Shown: positions 1 through 13,413, counted from the stretch's first letter. The stretch is DNA of 64,000 nt from Epiperipatus broadwayi (GCA_028023455.1 JAQFVV010000500.1:331740-395739); one strand, 5' to 3'. The notes: generated from the letters alone by a model not told the origin. Made by a program: numbers and translations.

Positions 1-539
1 GGTGGTTACAGATTTACAATACAGACTCCACAAATTCCTAGCACAGCAGCTCTATGACCTTATTAAACTCCACAATCTAACTGATAGTATACATAAAATC
101 TTCATTCTTCCCATTGACTGATACATTGTAATACAGTTTCACAACACGATATAAAGGCAAGCTTTCAAAAATAGATTCAAATTTTTATACAATATGTTCC
201 TGGTTACAATAGACATCAATAGGCCATCCATACTTAGGGGGTTTATTAAAAACTGTCACATAGAGATGGAAAGGCAGCACCTACAGAAATATCTAGGCAC
301 TTGGACAAGTGATCTTATTTGAGTATCTTCCCACAATAATAGCAGTGGATTTATCACCTTTGATCATCTCAATTAACGGGGTCATGCCACAATGTTTCCT
401 CTGCAAAACCACAATCACCTCATTTGGGAGTGCTCTCTAAAGAGATGCAACTCTTGCTGGAAAAAGGGTCTAAACCACATCTGTGCATCTCCAACAAACA
501 TTAGCTTCCTCCCTCAACTTACCTCTCACCTCTGTCTGA

Positions 540-1300
540 TGCTATCTCGACCTTTCAGCATTTAGTCACAACCATACTTTCCATCATGATTCCAGAACCC
601 TCTGGGTCACACAATTTTGAGTTCACTCACAGCCCACCACTCCCTGTTACTGCTGCATCACAAGACCCTCCCTGCTTGATGGACACATCCACTAATTCAA
701 ACTCAGAAATTATCCTGCTTGAGTCTACCAACTCTGGCCCTTGCATCACAAAACAACAAACCTCAAAAGTGTGCACACCCTAACTCATCGGATAGTGACA
801 CCAACTCTGGTAGCCAGAATCACATCATTGACCTTCCTAGTAAAACCATAAGAGAATCTTTTTGAGGATATATCCACCAATTCAAACTCAGAAATCATCC
901 TGCTTGAGTCTACCAACTCTGGCCCTTCCATCACAAAATAACCAACCTCAAAAGCGTGCACAGCCTAACTCATCGGATAGTGACACCAACTCTGATGGCC
1001 AGAATCACATCAACCTTCCCAGTGAGACCATAAGAGAACCTTTTCTTGAACACAGGGCAAGTCTCAGACACACAGAGCGTATGAGGAAAAAAGAGTGCCC
1101 TCAGCAAAGAATGCTTTTGTTTCAATCTGGGCCTCTTCCTTTTGCATTCTCACCATCCTGTGTTAAAATTTTCTCAGACAGTGGTTCATCAAGTGACATC
1201 AAGAAGGAAATGTTGTGCATTTCTGGCAGAATAAAGTACCTTGTACCTCACCTTTCTCCCAGTACAGTTCATTTCCTCACATGATGAAATCTCCATTTTC
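540..1300 (+). pseudogene. LINE-A ORF1-like region (decayed)
   Basis: This is a C- and A-rich stretch, unlike the AT-rich DNA around it. It holds two short open frames (586-783 and 862-1284) rich in Ser, Thr, Asn and Pro. It lies directly upstream of a LINE endonuclease on the same strand, where a non-LTR ORF1 would sit. No zinc knuckle or RRM was recognised, so the ORF1 call rests on position and composition only. The second frame has a basic patch (RHTERMRKKE) near its middle. Bases 1-540 are similar in composition and may be more of the same element. Confidence 0.45.
686..1050 (+). repeat. 185-bp tandem duplication inside LINE-A ORF1 region
   Basis: Two adjacent copies with a period of about 185 bp share long stretches, for example ATTCAAACTCAGAAAT and TAACTCATCGGATAGTGACA. 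The second copy has a stop where the first reads Gln, plus a small deletion, so the duplication is old or the copies decayed independently. Both encode the Ser/Asn-rich segment STNSNSEIILLESTNSGP. Confidence 0.85.
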
Positions 1301-1359
1301 CTGCTGTTTCTCTGTACCTTATGTCCATCTTGAAGTCACCACGTGCTTATCTCTGTTTT

Positions 1360-1893
1360 TGGTTTAAACATTAGGGGCCTAAATTCAACCCACAAGCTCC
1401 TTGCTCTCAAATGCTGGTTTGAACTCTAACTCTTCCAATATCTTCTTCTTTGCCGAAACTAAACTCTCCAATTACTTTAAGCACAGGATTTACTCCACTT
1501 TGTCCACCTTCAATTTATTCAACTATTCTACTGCCTTGACATCTGCTGGATGAGTTGCCATCCTCATTAATAAACATGCCACCACCACATTTTCCATTCT
1601 ACTTCTCAATGCTCACTCTATTACCTTAGAAGTGCAATTTGGTGCTTTAGAAGTTTTATGATTTATTTATATCTGCCCTCCAATGATACCCTCATTAAAT
1701 CTATTATTCATCTAATAAATTACTAATCAATTACATCACAGCTGCCAACTCTCTTCCCATTCTTCTTCTGGGAGACTTCAATATGGGATACCAGTTCTTT
1801 ATGCACAAATATCTACTCTTTTCTCCAGAGGCTTAATGTGTGGATGGGGCTTTTTCCCAGACTGCACCTACTCTTTCTATACCCATAAGCATC
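1360..1893 (+). pseudogene. LINE-A apurinic-like endonuclease, N-terminal part (frameshifted)
   Basis: Translation in three successive frames gives the order of motifs of a non-LTR retrotransposon EEP endonuclease: LNIRGLNSTHK (near 1364), FFAETKLS (1446; catalytic Glu), AILINKHA (about 1560) and LPILLLGDFN (1756-1782; the GDFN metal-site motif). The motifs lie in different frames, so at least two frameshifts have occurred. The fragment stops abruptly near 1893 after YSFYTHKH, where a SINE begins. The missing C-terminal part, including the catalytic SDH, is at 4793-5086. The NIRGLNS-type start suggests an L1/Tx1-like clade; that is inference. Confidence 0.8.
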
Positions 1894-2264
1894 TGTACCG
1901 GTCAAAACATGTCTATCCATCTAACATGAGCTGGAACACGCAAAATGTACTTCAAACCCAGTCAAGCCCAAGATTTAGGTCAGGGACCAGCCTGGATTCG
2001 AACCCACCTTCTAAGCCCCAGATCAAACACCTAATAAACAACATAATAGTGATGGCACATGAGAATTAATTTTAATCCGGCCGACTAGGAGAGCGGAGAA
2101 GACAATGAGACATTTATTTACTATGACTAATTAAAATATACCTAAGCATGGTTGTAATATGTGGAAGTGGAGGAAAGAGGAAGGAATTCGAACTACTCAA
2201 ATAAGTTAGACAAAATATATTTTAATATAATGAAAAATTAGTTATATACATTTATAAATAAATT
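1894..2264 (-). mobile_element. tRNA-derived SINE, family S1, copy 1
   Basis: The minus strand carries a Pol III B box (GGTTCGAATCC, complement of 1994-2004) and ends in a tail reading GTTTTGACCGG at 1896. It is strongly similar to copies at 41077-41440 (-) and 53960-54205 (+). Copies 1 and 2 share a further ~150 bp on the 5' side that contains a second B-box-like AGTTCGAATTCC (complement of 2183-2194), so the unit may be dimeric. It sits exactly at the break in the LINE-A endonuclease. No clear target duplication was found. Confidence 0.8.
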
Positions 2265-4790
2265 ATGTTAGTGTGTGTGTGAATGAGCAAGCGATTACAT
2301 AGTGTCATTCATGCTATTATTTCTCATATGCTCTTTATTAGCTAAATAATATATTACAAATAAACACACATCTTTGGTGGGTCTAATATTAAAATGCCAA
2401 TTTATTATTACAAAGGATTACATAAAATTGCCATTAACGCTTTGGGTTATGGTTCTGAAACGTGGTGACTAACATATGATAGGGGAGCGTTCTGAGATTC
2501 ATTACAGATATAAGATAAATCATTTTCACGCCATCGAGGTCATGAAAATAAATAGGATACCTTTGAAAAACACATTTGAAAATGACATTTGATTAGATGA
2601 CAAAATATCCAATGAAAAATTATTTAACAATAGTAAAACGAACGCTTTATTTTTCCCCAAGGCACATAGATACTCTTAAATAGATATATAAATTACGATG
2701 GTGGGACTGAATAAGATTGAAATAAACTTAAATAATAAAAGTAATTGGCGTTTATATATATATATATCTTAAACAAAGCTTAATTTTAATATTATAGCAT
2801 TAAAACGGGGTCATGAAGCAAAAGAAGTAATAATACGAAGAAGTTTGCGGTGCTGACATAATAGCCTAAAAATAACTACGAGGAAAAAGGTCGTGCTTCT
2901 GGATGAAAAACGAAATCTCACATCCCCTTCTTGGGTGGTGCTTAGAGAAAAACGGATAGGCATGGCATGGCCCAGACTTTGTGAGAGGCCTTTTATATAC
3001 GAAGTGAGTAGATGGGCATAGCATGTGCCAAACTTATGGGTCACAGCTAGATGCATTTTATATGAAGAAAGTGGTTCCAGATAGCTCAACTATCTATGGA
3101 ACGAGATATAAGAAATCTATGAGTTCGAACTTGTCGCAACTCCCAGATTAGAAGCACGTAAACACAAAGACCGGTTAAATGTCAGAAACGCAATAATGAA
3201 TGGATGTCATTAAAAACATTGAATAAATTTACAGCTTCAAAATAAATGACCCTTATTTGAAATACTACAACACGCAATGCATTTATAATATATATATATA
3301 TAGGAAGAATATTTCACATACGTTAGGATTCTAATTAATAATAGAAAAATTAAGATTTCCTCCTTCCCTTTCCTACCATTTAAAACAAATCAATCCCACC
3401 TTCGTTGGTTTTATAATAACGGAAAATATTAAAGCATATATTTTAAGAGTATGGAAACTAAAAGAAATAGCAGTTATACATAGAAAAACAATTAATAAGT
3501 CACTCTTTCAGAATTGAATAAATAATATTTTATATGATATCAAAGCATTAATTAGCCAAAGTTCTGGATTTTCACCGGGTTAAACAAATCAATTTTTATA
3601 TTAAAAAAAGACGAACCTACAATGTTGATTCATAAAACAATCTGACGAACGTATTAATTTATAATGCATTACATATATTTTAAGGGGACGTTAATAACCT
3701 TTGTATGAAGAAAAAAAAAATGACAGAAAAGATTTTTATAAATTAAAAATCGCCAGTTTGCTTAGATTGGCAAATTAATAAATAAAATCAAAAAAACATA
3801 TATATATAATCAAGTCATAAATATCTATAAATAAATGACCCCACCGAAATCAAGGAAAAGAAAGTTAAAAAGCATATGAGAATAGGATTAAATATAAAGA
3901 AATCAGAATAGGATTAAATATAAAGAAATCATTTGAGAGCAAAATTAGATTCACAGACATATATATATATATAAAATAAAAAATACATGGGAAGAGATCT
4001 TGATAGATTATTCGAGATTATAATAATACCTATTGGAAATGTTTCACAGCTTGATAGAGGCAGTTACAGTCAGAGTATTAGCAGGTTTTCTGGACACAGA
4101 TAGGCTCCGCTAGAAGTTGACAGCAGTGGATGGCCTTGATGAGCTGGTGAGACAAAGTTCCGGGAAGCACGGTCGATCTTTTAGCCGGCCATTCTTTTAG
4201 GTACGATGTCTTGTATATAGATTAATCACTCTTTAGTAAAACTCTCTCTCTTATCAAACTTTTCACTATTTATATGTTCTGATCTTTATCTATCGAATTG
4301 AATCTACACTGGCCTCCACCAATTGTAATTTCTTTAAGCAGTTCTGTGAGGTTGGTGCCTGCTTGGAGGGAAAATCTATAACTCTGCCTGAACATGCCCC
4401 AAGGGTTGATTTGCTAATTAAAACAACAACAACAAGCATATTAAGTTTATCAGTCATTTTACTAACAAAATCTGTTTAATTAAAGTTTAGATTAGAAAAA
4501 TTTTAGGAATTTAGTACAATGACTTTCACATTTAGTATTTGACTAAAACTTAAATAGAAACTTTCAAAATACAATTGATCCCCTAATGTACATATAAATA
4601 CCAACTTAATAAAATAAACATAATATAGCTCTACAAAATAAATAATTATTATAAAAGGTTAGTTTTAATACAAAATAAGAATAAAATATACAAGATTATA
4701 ATATTAAAATATACTTCCACCTATTATGAGATGGGTGTCAGTTAATAAGGTTGGGTTTAAACCCAGACTAGTGCTGATGACATTGGCACT
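2265..4790. other. Rest of the composite insertion splitting LINE-A; no gene
   Basis: This DNA between the SINE and the resumption of LINE-A is AT-rich, with (TA)n at about 2752-2767, 3291-3302 and 3960-3972 and a 26-bp tandem pair at about 3882-3931. Part of it (3250-4020) is an interspersed repeat also found inverted at 62.4-64 kb. A GC-richer segment at about 4040-4420 has a minus-strand TATA-like ATAAATAGTG (complement near 4266-4275), so a long terminal repeat in minus orientation is possible. Near 4752-4790 a palindromic GGGTTTAAACCC precedes a hairpin (CTAGTGC / GGCACTAG). No coding region was recognised. Confidence 0.4.
3250..4020 (+). repeat. Interspersed repeat R1, copy a
   Basis: The reverse complement of this segment aligns along its length with 62420-62943 and then with 63841-63965. 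Shared landmarks include TAAACAAATCAATTTTTATA, AATCTGACGA, GGGACGTTAATAACC and GGTGGGATTGATT (in reverse). The second copy is interrupted by the tandem hammerhead repeat. There is no open frame of note. The family is at least about 770 bp long; its class is unknown. Confidence 0.75.
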
Positions 4791-4792
4791 AG

Positions 4793-5086
4793 GTGAAGCA
4801 GAAATATGTACTATATTTCCAGCTTCACATCAGACACTTTGATTTAATATTCTACTCTCCTGATCTCTATTTTATGATTGAATTGCCCCTACTTCACACC
4901 ATGCATTTCTCAGATCACAAAGCATTACATCTTTTCCTTGACATTGACACCTGCCTTCCAGCAAACTTTGGCCTCAGAAGAACAATACAATTCCTCAACA
5001 AACAAAAATACACCAATAGCATTGCTTTCAGAAATTTTTATATACATAAAATCAATATCCTTCAAATGGAACCCATTTCTACATGA
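4793..5086 (+). pseudogene. LINE-A endonuclease, C-terminal part
   Basis: This open frame of 97 codons contains HFDLIFYSPDLYF followed by HFSDHKALHLFLDI. The SDH triplet is the conserved catalytic end of EEP endonucleases, and the IDxIFxSP-like string before it is also typical. It completes the endonuclease begun at 1360-1893, which shows that both pieces are one LINE interrupted by 1894-4790. The first few codons of the frame may belong to the inserted DNA. Confidence 0.75.
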
Positions 5087-5089
5087 ATA

Positions 5090-7930
5090 GCATTTTTGGA
5101 AATCCTGCAAGCTGCCATCCACAAATACACCTGGGATTCGCAAGGGCTGCTCAAGTTGTTTGCTGCAATAGAGAAAATTGTGGAGCAACTAAATGATCAG
5201 GAGAGTGGGTCATCATTAGACATTAGCACCATCACCCAACTGAAAGATTTTAAACCACAATACTCAAAGGGCTTTGGCTGAGTAAATCTCAGTCAAATGT
5301 ACCAGAGTTAAGTGGTGAATCAGCATTGTTGGACCAGAAGTTACCTAGGGTGTGCTCTTGGTTTCCATAGGAAGCAACTAGACATTAGCACTATCATCCA
5401 ACTGAAAGACTTCAATCCACAATACTCAAAGGGCCTTGGTTGAGTACATCTCAGTCAAATGTACCAGAGGTATGTGGTGAATCAGCATTGTTGGATCAGA
5501 AATTACCTAGAGTGGGCTCTTCGTTTCCACAGAAGCAAACCATCCTCTCATCCATCATGGTCAGCAACAAATCCTACATAGGTCAAAGAATTGCTCTTTT
5601 TGAGAAATTACAAGTGCATGCTCCTCTAAGCTGACATCCCTCCTTTCAGCTTACCATCAATCTTGAATGTCAACTCAGGTCCTGGCATCACTCAGGCCAT
5701 GCTATTTAACAAACTGAAAAGTTTCCCAGACCACATTCTTCCTGGTTCTCATGGTATCCCCAAGTTCCTCCTCCTTCACTTAAGTCAGTTCATCATCCCC
5801 AATATCCTCAATGTGATTAACAAGCTGGCCTCAGGCATTTACATCATCAAGGATCTCTATCCAGTAGCTTAGGTCCCTTTCCTTAAGAAAGATCAGCCAC
5901 CCACTGACCTCAAGAGTCTTAGTCCCATTTTGATGACCCCTTGCTCATAAAACTTATTGAGTCTACCATTAAAGAATCACTAGAACAATTTATACTCCCT
6001 CCCCTTTCAGTCTCACAGTTTGCTTGTAAGGGGTTCTCCACTGTTGGGGCTGCCACACTGATCACTAAGCATGTAAGGCAGTGTTGAAATGGCAGACCCA
6101 TTGCTGTCCAGCTGGACATGTAGGCAGCCTTCAACTCTGTCAGGGTCAACCAGCTCCTTGGCATCCTCAGGGACCTTAACATTCCAGAGGCCCTTCTGTC
6201 CATTCTCCACAATCTCCTGTACAACAGAGAAATCCTAATTACTCTTGATGGGAATATTGCCCCCTGGCTTCACACCTAATGTATCAATTCCTCAGAGCTT
6301 TCCACTGAGCACATTGCTGTTCACTGCATTTATGAATCCCCTCTTGCTCAGGCTGAAACATGACCTCCATGGAATCCTCATTCCTAGGCTGGGCAAAAGG
6401 ATCAAATGCTTTGCTTATTATAGATGATGTGGTCGTCTTTCCTTACTCAGTCAATCGCATCCCCCAGCTTCAAAAAATCCTCATCTGGTACACTGAAACA
6501 CACAGGCTAGAATTTAGCAGTGACAAATCAGTGGTCTGGCAACTTTCTTCAGGTAAACAAATCCCTTCCACCTTCAATGCCAAGCCACACAACAGTCTCA
6601 GATTCCCCCTCATGTTATCTCCCAAGGACATGAGGGTTCAGGTCCAAACTGCATTGTATCAAAACATATCATCCACCTTCAGTGCTATCACAGGCATCTA
6701 CCTCTCCATTTGTAGAAAAGTCACCCTCCTCAATGTTCTAGTGTTTCCAAAAATATCATATTACATCCCCATCATTTTGCCTACACACTCCTTCATATCC
6801 AAAATCAAAGCCCTTTGCACCCATTTTCTCTGGGACAGTAAGGTGGTGGCCATAAGTTTAAAAATACTTTTTTTCCTAAAAACAATGAGCTAGGCCTGCA
6901 CTCCATCAACCCTCTTCTGATCCAGAGAGTTCACAATGTAATACTCTCACTCATGTCACTTTTTTGCCAATATTATGCATATCATCATCACTCCCATTGA
7001 CATTTCTCCTCCCAGTGGTAAGCCCAGGTCATAGACCTCACTCATCACCAACATTCTACAAAAGGTTGGCTTTTCTATACCTCCCATATGTGGAAATTTA
7101 AAGTATTGGGAGATTTTCAATTGGACCATAGACTCCTTCATTGTCTCCCCTACATTCCTCAAACTTACCAATGCTAAATTAATCTGCAAATTCAAAAGGT
7201 GGTGCCTTGAGGCAAAATTTCCTTGATTTCCTCTTTAAAATCAACCTTCACCTCCCACCAATTAATTTTTGGTCAACTGTAGGGGTTTCATCAAGATCTC
7301 TCCTCATGCCAGATCTGTAAAACAGACAATTAAATTCTCCAGCACTTCCTGCTCGAATGTCCTTTTTTTCTTGGAGTGAGACATATCATCAACTTCTGCC
7401 TTTCCTCACACAGGAACACCATCTTCAATCTCCAAGGATCCATCAAAACGGGTCTTTGCAACTATCAGACTATCAGTTTTTCTCATCTATGCACTCTGGC
7501 TGCTCCAATGTGCTATTATTTTTGAACAGAGAGTACACTCAGTGAATCAAAAACTATTGGGCATAACTCACTCTCTCAAAACCAGAGATACCAAACTAGC
7601 CCCACCCCCACTCCTCACAGACACCTGGGAAATGCTCCAACTCCCATCCTCTGCCTCTGTCACAGGACTCATCCAATTAAATGTTTGTTACCCGTGCAAT
7701 TGTTCGCTCAACAAGGAAGTGTACTCAGACTTCAACCAAAGACTTTTCTTGGCCTGGACTCTACACCCTTTCCACATCTCTTTCTCTATTTATATGTATT
7801 CTTCCACTTTTCATCATCTTCTGAATTTCATTTTATCAAGATATCACTTCTTTGTAAACCTTTTTTAAACTGTATTTGTACCTGTTTTCTTTTGATGAAT
7901 AAACTTTCATCACTGAGAGAGAAAAAAAGA
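5090..7930 (+). pseudogene. LINE-A reverse transcriptase region and 3' end (decayed)
   Basis: Frames around 6000-6300 give QFACKGFSTVGAATLITKHV, then RPIAVQLDM, then AAFNSVRVNQLL and ILHNLLYNREILI. These match the order of fingers and palm motifs of non-LTR reverse transcriptases; the first catalytic Asp is in QLDM. Near 6400, LLIIDDVVVF stands where (Y/F)ADD is expected, so the motif is altered. The frame at 6360-6893 continues into the thumb. Stops and frame changes are frequent. A tandem duplication of about 170 bp (5218-5380 and 5388-5556) lies upstream of the RT. An AATAAA at 7900 and an A-rich end near 7920-7935 mark the likely 3' terminus. Confidence 0.75.
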
Positions 7931-10900
7931 GAAATTCAACACTATGATTATTGCAAGATAGTAAGAAATGGATTAAAGCAATTTTACTTTGTAAATCAAA
8001 ATAAATAAAAGCACCTAATTGTGAACTCTTCAAAACATCTAAATTATAAAAACAATTTACAACATAATAAATAATGTGATTCAAATGAAAGTAGTAATAG
8101 GATTATTTAAAACAGACAAAACTCACTATATATAAGAGGAGGTGGTCGTGTGATGTTTATAGGATTATTTATTATTATAATATGCAGAAATTTACATGAA
8201 ATTTAAACTTTATTGCAAAAATTTTAGAAAAGGACCAGATTTATTTTCTTGCATATTTAATCTAAAATTGAAAGCATTAATTGATATTATTTAAATTTAT
8301 TTTAACCATGGAAATTTTCCCTAATATTGTTCATATACTATTAATTTGAACCTGGGGCCAATATCAGTCAGGAAGAAACCAGTGTCATAATTAGTGCTGA
8401 GTTTTTAAATCCTATTTAAAATTAATGACTTACTTTGCATGTGAAATCAATTATCTTCACATGAAAATAAGACTTCATTTTATTGAACTCCTAGTTAAAG
8501 ACAGTAAGTTATGATAACACATAATTGAAATTGACTATAACCAAAAAAATACACATGTATTAACACTTTTAAATTTTCTAAAACTATGCTATTACACTAC
8601 CAAACTTTTACTAGTTATATAATCAAACAAGTTTAAATGACCTATTACACCTAATTTTAAATTATTGCATGTAATTTAAACATGCAATAAAAATATTAAT
8701 GTTTTATATTGATAACATTCAAAATACTGAAAGCCAAAAGACTAACAGCTAGAAGATAGAAAGATAAAATTCCAAAGATTATTAAACCACAAAGCCAATA
8801 CACTCAAAAGTTTGGATCAAAAAGTAATTTGTTTAAAAAATTACATGACCAAAAAATAATTTGATTGAAAACTGTCAATTCAAAAGGTATTGAAATGACA
8901 AAAAAGAGACCAGTTTCAATACTAGTGGCAATAATGGAAAAAATGCAAATAAGATGGCTAAAATAATGTGGATAAAGAAGGGTGACTACTCTTCGAAACT
9001 TAACTTGCAGTTATTTTGCATAAAAGTTATATATATTTTCACATAGGCTAAAACTATTCCACACCTTAATAATTGATTCAGATTTAATAAAATAATAAAT
9101 AAATTTCTCAGGGTTTTATAATAATAATATGTGTACTCTTAATCTTATTTTATTTAATAATAAAAATTATTACAAATATATTGTTTCTTACTATAACAAT
9201 TAATTATGAGTAACCCAATCTGTGTTTTAAAACTAATGCTAGCAATTTAAAATCCCTTTTACATTGTCATAATCCTAAATGCATAAACACACTATATCCA
9301 GGCATTTATTTTATATAATTCCCGAGATAAATTATTAATCATGTACATCATCTTAACCAATGCTTTTACTTTTTAGATAGCATAAATACAATAATAATGT
9401 ATTTAATCCAGATAGATTTTGTAAGCTAATATCTCAAATATGACTTTTATATATTGTAACACTTCTGTTATATAGCACATAATAACATAGTGTGTATGCA
9501 CAAATATATATAAAGTTGAAAGGAAAAATAGAAATAAACACAGACAAAAATTTTGTAGATCTTTTCTACATGTCACTGGAAATAATAACAATTATAAAGA
9601 ATTAAATAATTTTGGATTTAAAATAAAATTTTATTATAAATTAAACATTTAAAAAAGGTCTAAATAAATATTATTGTATTCTGATTTTAAAATTAAAAAC
9701 AAGCATATTTTATGTTAAAATTAAAGTGATAGTTGTAAAAAATGTTATTATCTATTTTGAAATCTTTTAATTAATGCTTGTATGGATTTTTGAACAAAAT
9801 TCTGCTATCTATTTGGAGGTCTTTGTTTTAAAATATACTGATAAAGATAAACTTTCAAAGTTGCTTTTGAAAGGATTAGTGATTTTTTTAAAACGATAAG
9901 AAAAGACACTGTTTTTAATTCAATGTATTTTTGTCACCCCAGTCTACTATAAAAAGAGTTGATAAAAAGATTAGAATAGTTTGGCTAGTAGTTTTTGATT
10001 GGCTAACAATTTTTTTTTTTACCAGTAATTTTTTTGAGAAGCAGTTGGCAGTAATTATAGCTGACCAGAAGTGTTAGCCAGCAGAGTACTCCAAATCAAG
10101 GCAAAACTACAATGAAGAAATAAGTTTACAAGGAGAGCAAATTAAAAGGCTGCTTATAGTTCATGAATAATTTGAATTCACATGGAGAAAAATGTCAACT
10201 ACAAGTGTTTCATAGCTACAAATGTGTTCTAGAAAATAGTTTGCTTGCCTGAAGTATATCTAAATCCTGGACAGAAGGGGATCACTGCAGTTATCTGAAT
10301 TATACTTTTCCTGATGTAACTATAGACCAATCTCACCAAGAGAACCTCAGCTTGTTGAAGAAGTAATTATACATATTCTGATGTATCTACAGAGAAGCAC
10401 AGGTAAACATATATACAATGGTGAGTGACATTATATATAATGAGAGCTAAATTTTAAATAAGTAATTTCTTTAAATGACTTTTAAAAACAAGCAAATAAT
10501 TTTAATTAAATTAAACATCTAAAAATGAAGATTTAATTCATAGACACTGTTATATATTGAGCCGGATAGTTTATCCCTATGAAACAACACTTTAAAATAA
10601 TAATAATAAAACCAACTTTTGGTTTTATTAAATTTTAAAAACAAAGCTATGTAAAAGTTTGTTTATAAAAGTACGTGTAATGACACACATACTTAATTCT
10701 TTAAAATTTGGTCATTTCTATTCTTTTTAATAGATTTTAATTCTAAGATAGTTTTCTTTTACTGTTGGTTTTTTTTAGAGTGATTAATGGCAAACAAACT
10801 TTTAATTGTATTCTCATTCTGATTATAATTAATTTCTAATTATTATTATTATTTTACTAAACTGAGACTTGTCTTTAAATATTTTGAATTAATTATAAAT

Positions 10901-12654
10901 AAAATTTATCCTGGAGAAAATCATTAATTAGGATTAAAACAGATAGGATTGCCCTGTCAAAAAACCACTAATTAAAAAAAATGTTTTGGAAAGATAAGAA
11001 TTATTTTTATTTAAAAAGAGACCTGGGATTGCAGACTAGATATTTCTCCAGTTATGATTTCTGCCACTGCTAATAAGTTGGAGGTCACTTTTGTACACCA
11101 ATTTAAAGACTGTTTGAATTGCTATGCAGTTATAATTACTTCTATGACACAACTATATTCAAGGAAGAACTTGTTCAATAGAATTTTTGCCATGTCTTGA
11201 TAGACCAACACAAAATGGATCTCAGAGCCAGGCCATCCCACTAAACATACCTTAAAACATATACAGAAACTGAGCCACTATTGCCTCCTGCCTTCTCCAC
11301 AAAAATTGAAACCTGAAGTCTTCTCCGGAGCTCGCCATGGAGTGAATGCTATATATGTCACTGGAAGACATCAGCCAATTTTGAATTTATACCTCGAGAT
11401 AACAAGTTTCCTTTATTCTTTCCAGGATAAAATTTTTAGTCTCAGCTTAATCTTAAAAGTAACTTATTTTATTATATAACTTGTTTATTAAATTTAAAAT
11501 ATTTAGAACATGTATTCTGTTTGCTTTTTTTGTATTTATCATAGGCATTGAAATCTTAGTTTTAATAGTCCAAATTTCTTTTCTATCTTAGTTATCAGAG
11601 AGTATGTTGTGAGACTATATTTTATATTTCCTAATATTTATTCCATTTATTTCACTAACTATTGCCAAATGTTTTGGCAGTTTTCAAAATTTTTTATTTG
11701 CTCACCTGCCCTTAGTTATTATTGTAAAATAATTAATTTTAAATACATTTAGTTTGCATTTCTTGCAAATCTCAAATCTTTTGGCTGGCAGTTTATCATC
11801 TTTATTGTTTTGATTTTCTGAAATAAGAGATTTTTCTCTAGATTACGTAAGATCGTAATCATATATATATATTTTTGTCTTGTATGTGAAATCAACCACA
11901 TTGCTTTAAATGCAGTATTACATGCAGTAGTCCTGCAGTGTTATAACATCTGTAGTTAGAAAGCTACTGATCGATCATCCGTGCTGGTTTCATTGATTTC
12001 CTACACGATTGTAATTGTTTTCATTTCTCTGAATCAAGAAACTAGAGTGGCTGTTTTTTTTGTAATTTTATAAATCACCAGCAGGAAGATATTATCCAAT
12101 CCATTTTTTTTATATTTTTAGATGAGAGAATTTTGCTGCCAAAGTGTTCAATGTTTTCATGTGTGCTGTACTCATGTGCACTCTCTGATGAATATGCGTA
12201 TTCAAGTTTAAGTCACTTTTGTATTCATGGCTAGATTTTTTTATTCTATTATCCTGATTTTAATAACATTTTCAAATTGTTTAAACTCTTAATAAAATTT
12301 TCACATTATTTAAATTTATTTGGCTGATGTTTGATTTAGTGCTTTTGTTTCTCAATTTGTCTGAACAATCTTTAAGATTTCTTGTTTCTCCCTGAATTTA
12401 GTCAGCACAGACCATCATTCTCATCCACTTTTGATCACAGTAAATAAATTTTCCAGATACATAGTGATCTTGTGGCTCCCTCTGTGATTAGAGATGGATT
12501 GAGTGACCATTACAATGTATATACTTTTAAGAGAATAAGTGAAAATATTTAAAATCTATATTTTTAAATTTAAAAATGCTTCTAATTATTCAATCAACAG
12601 TAATCCTGTCAAGACTGATTTTATTTGGTATTAATCCTTTAGATGTACATGCCA
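7931..12654. other. AT-rich DNA without recognised genes
   Basis: I see no domain-bearing frame here. Some less AT-biased patches, at 10200-10410 (ending GAAGCACAGGTAAAC, a possible splice donor) and 11195-11400, could be exons of a noncoding RNA, but nothing decides this. Short A and T runs are frequent. Confidence 0.3.
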
Positions 12655-13100
12655 CTTGATGGCATTGTTTCTTTGCAAAATCACATAAAATGTAACATTA
12701 CTGGGCCCGGCTTTAATTTTACTATGTATTTAATTGTTTTTTTTTTAATCGTTTTTTTTTTTTTGTGATGTTGTTACGGATATTTTTATGGCCAACTTTT
12801 TTTTCTTTTTTTTTATAAACATTGTCAATCTTTTTTTATTTTTTTTTATAATACACACACATAAAATGTAACTTTATAGGGTCTGCTTTAATTAGATTAG
12901 GTTGTTTTTGGTCTCTTTTTTTTTGTTAGTTTGTTTTTGGTCTCTTTTTTTTGTTGTTGTTATGATTAGTTTTTGGTCAACTTTTCTTACATTGTCAACC
13001 TTTTTTTTTACCTTTTTTATAATATAGACACATACATAAAATGTAACTTTACATGGCTGGTTTTAATTTGATTAGGTAGTTTGTTTGGTTTTTTTAAAAA
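12655..13100. repeat. Three imperfect tandem units of about 175 bp
   Basis: The string ACATAAAATGTAAC followed about 15 bases later by a GGCTTTAAT-like string recurs at about 12682, 12858 and 13033, giving periods of 176 and 175 bp. Between them are T-runs and TTTTTGGTC / GTCAACTT(T)n motifs. This is a short, diverged satellite-like array. Confidence 0.75.
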
Positions 13101-13382
13101 AGAAAGAATTAGACTTATATTTAATAAATGACTCATTATTTTTTTAATATACACATGTATATGTGAATGTTATGTACTTTCAACAAAGAATTTAATTGTG
13201 AAAATGTACATTTTAATAAGTTTATTGTTTTGACAAGTTAAAATATATGTATAAATGCCAGTGTGCACATACATTTCTACATGCACAAACATATATGTTA
13301 ATTCCATGTTATAAAAATTAATGTCATTTATTATTTTGACAAATTTAAATATGTTCTGTTAATAAATTAATAAAATGTGCAT

Positions 13383-13413
<31 letters not shown>

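Noticed and set aside
1836-2069. 77-codon frame over the SINE
   Set aside because: It is a translation of the tRNA-derived repeat, recurring at 40999-41238 for the same reason.
4774-4780. CTGATGA near a hairpin, possible third hammerhead
   Set aside because: No GAAA follows a paired stem II and there is no closing stem I.
8340-8365. Minus-strand GGTTCAAATT, B-box-like
   Set aside because: No A box or tRNA-like arms at the right distance.
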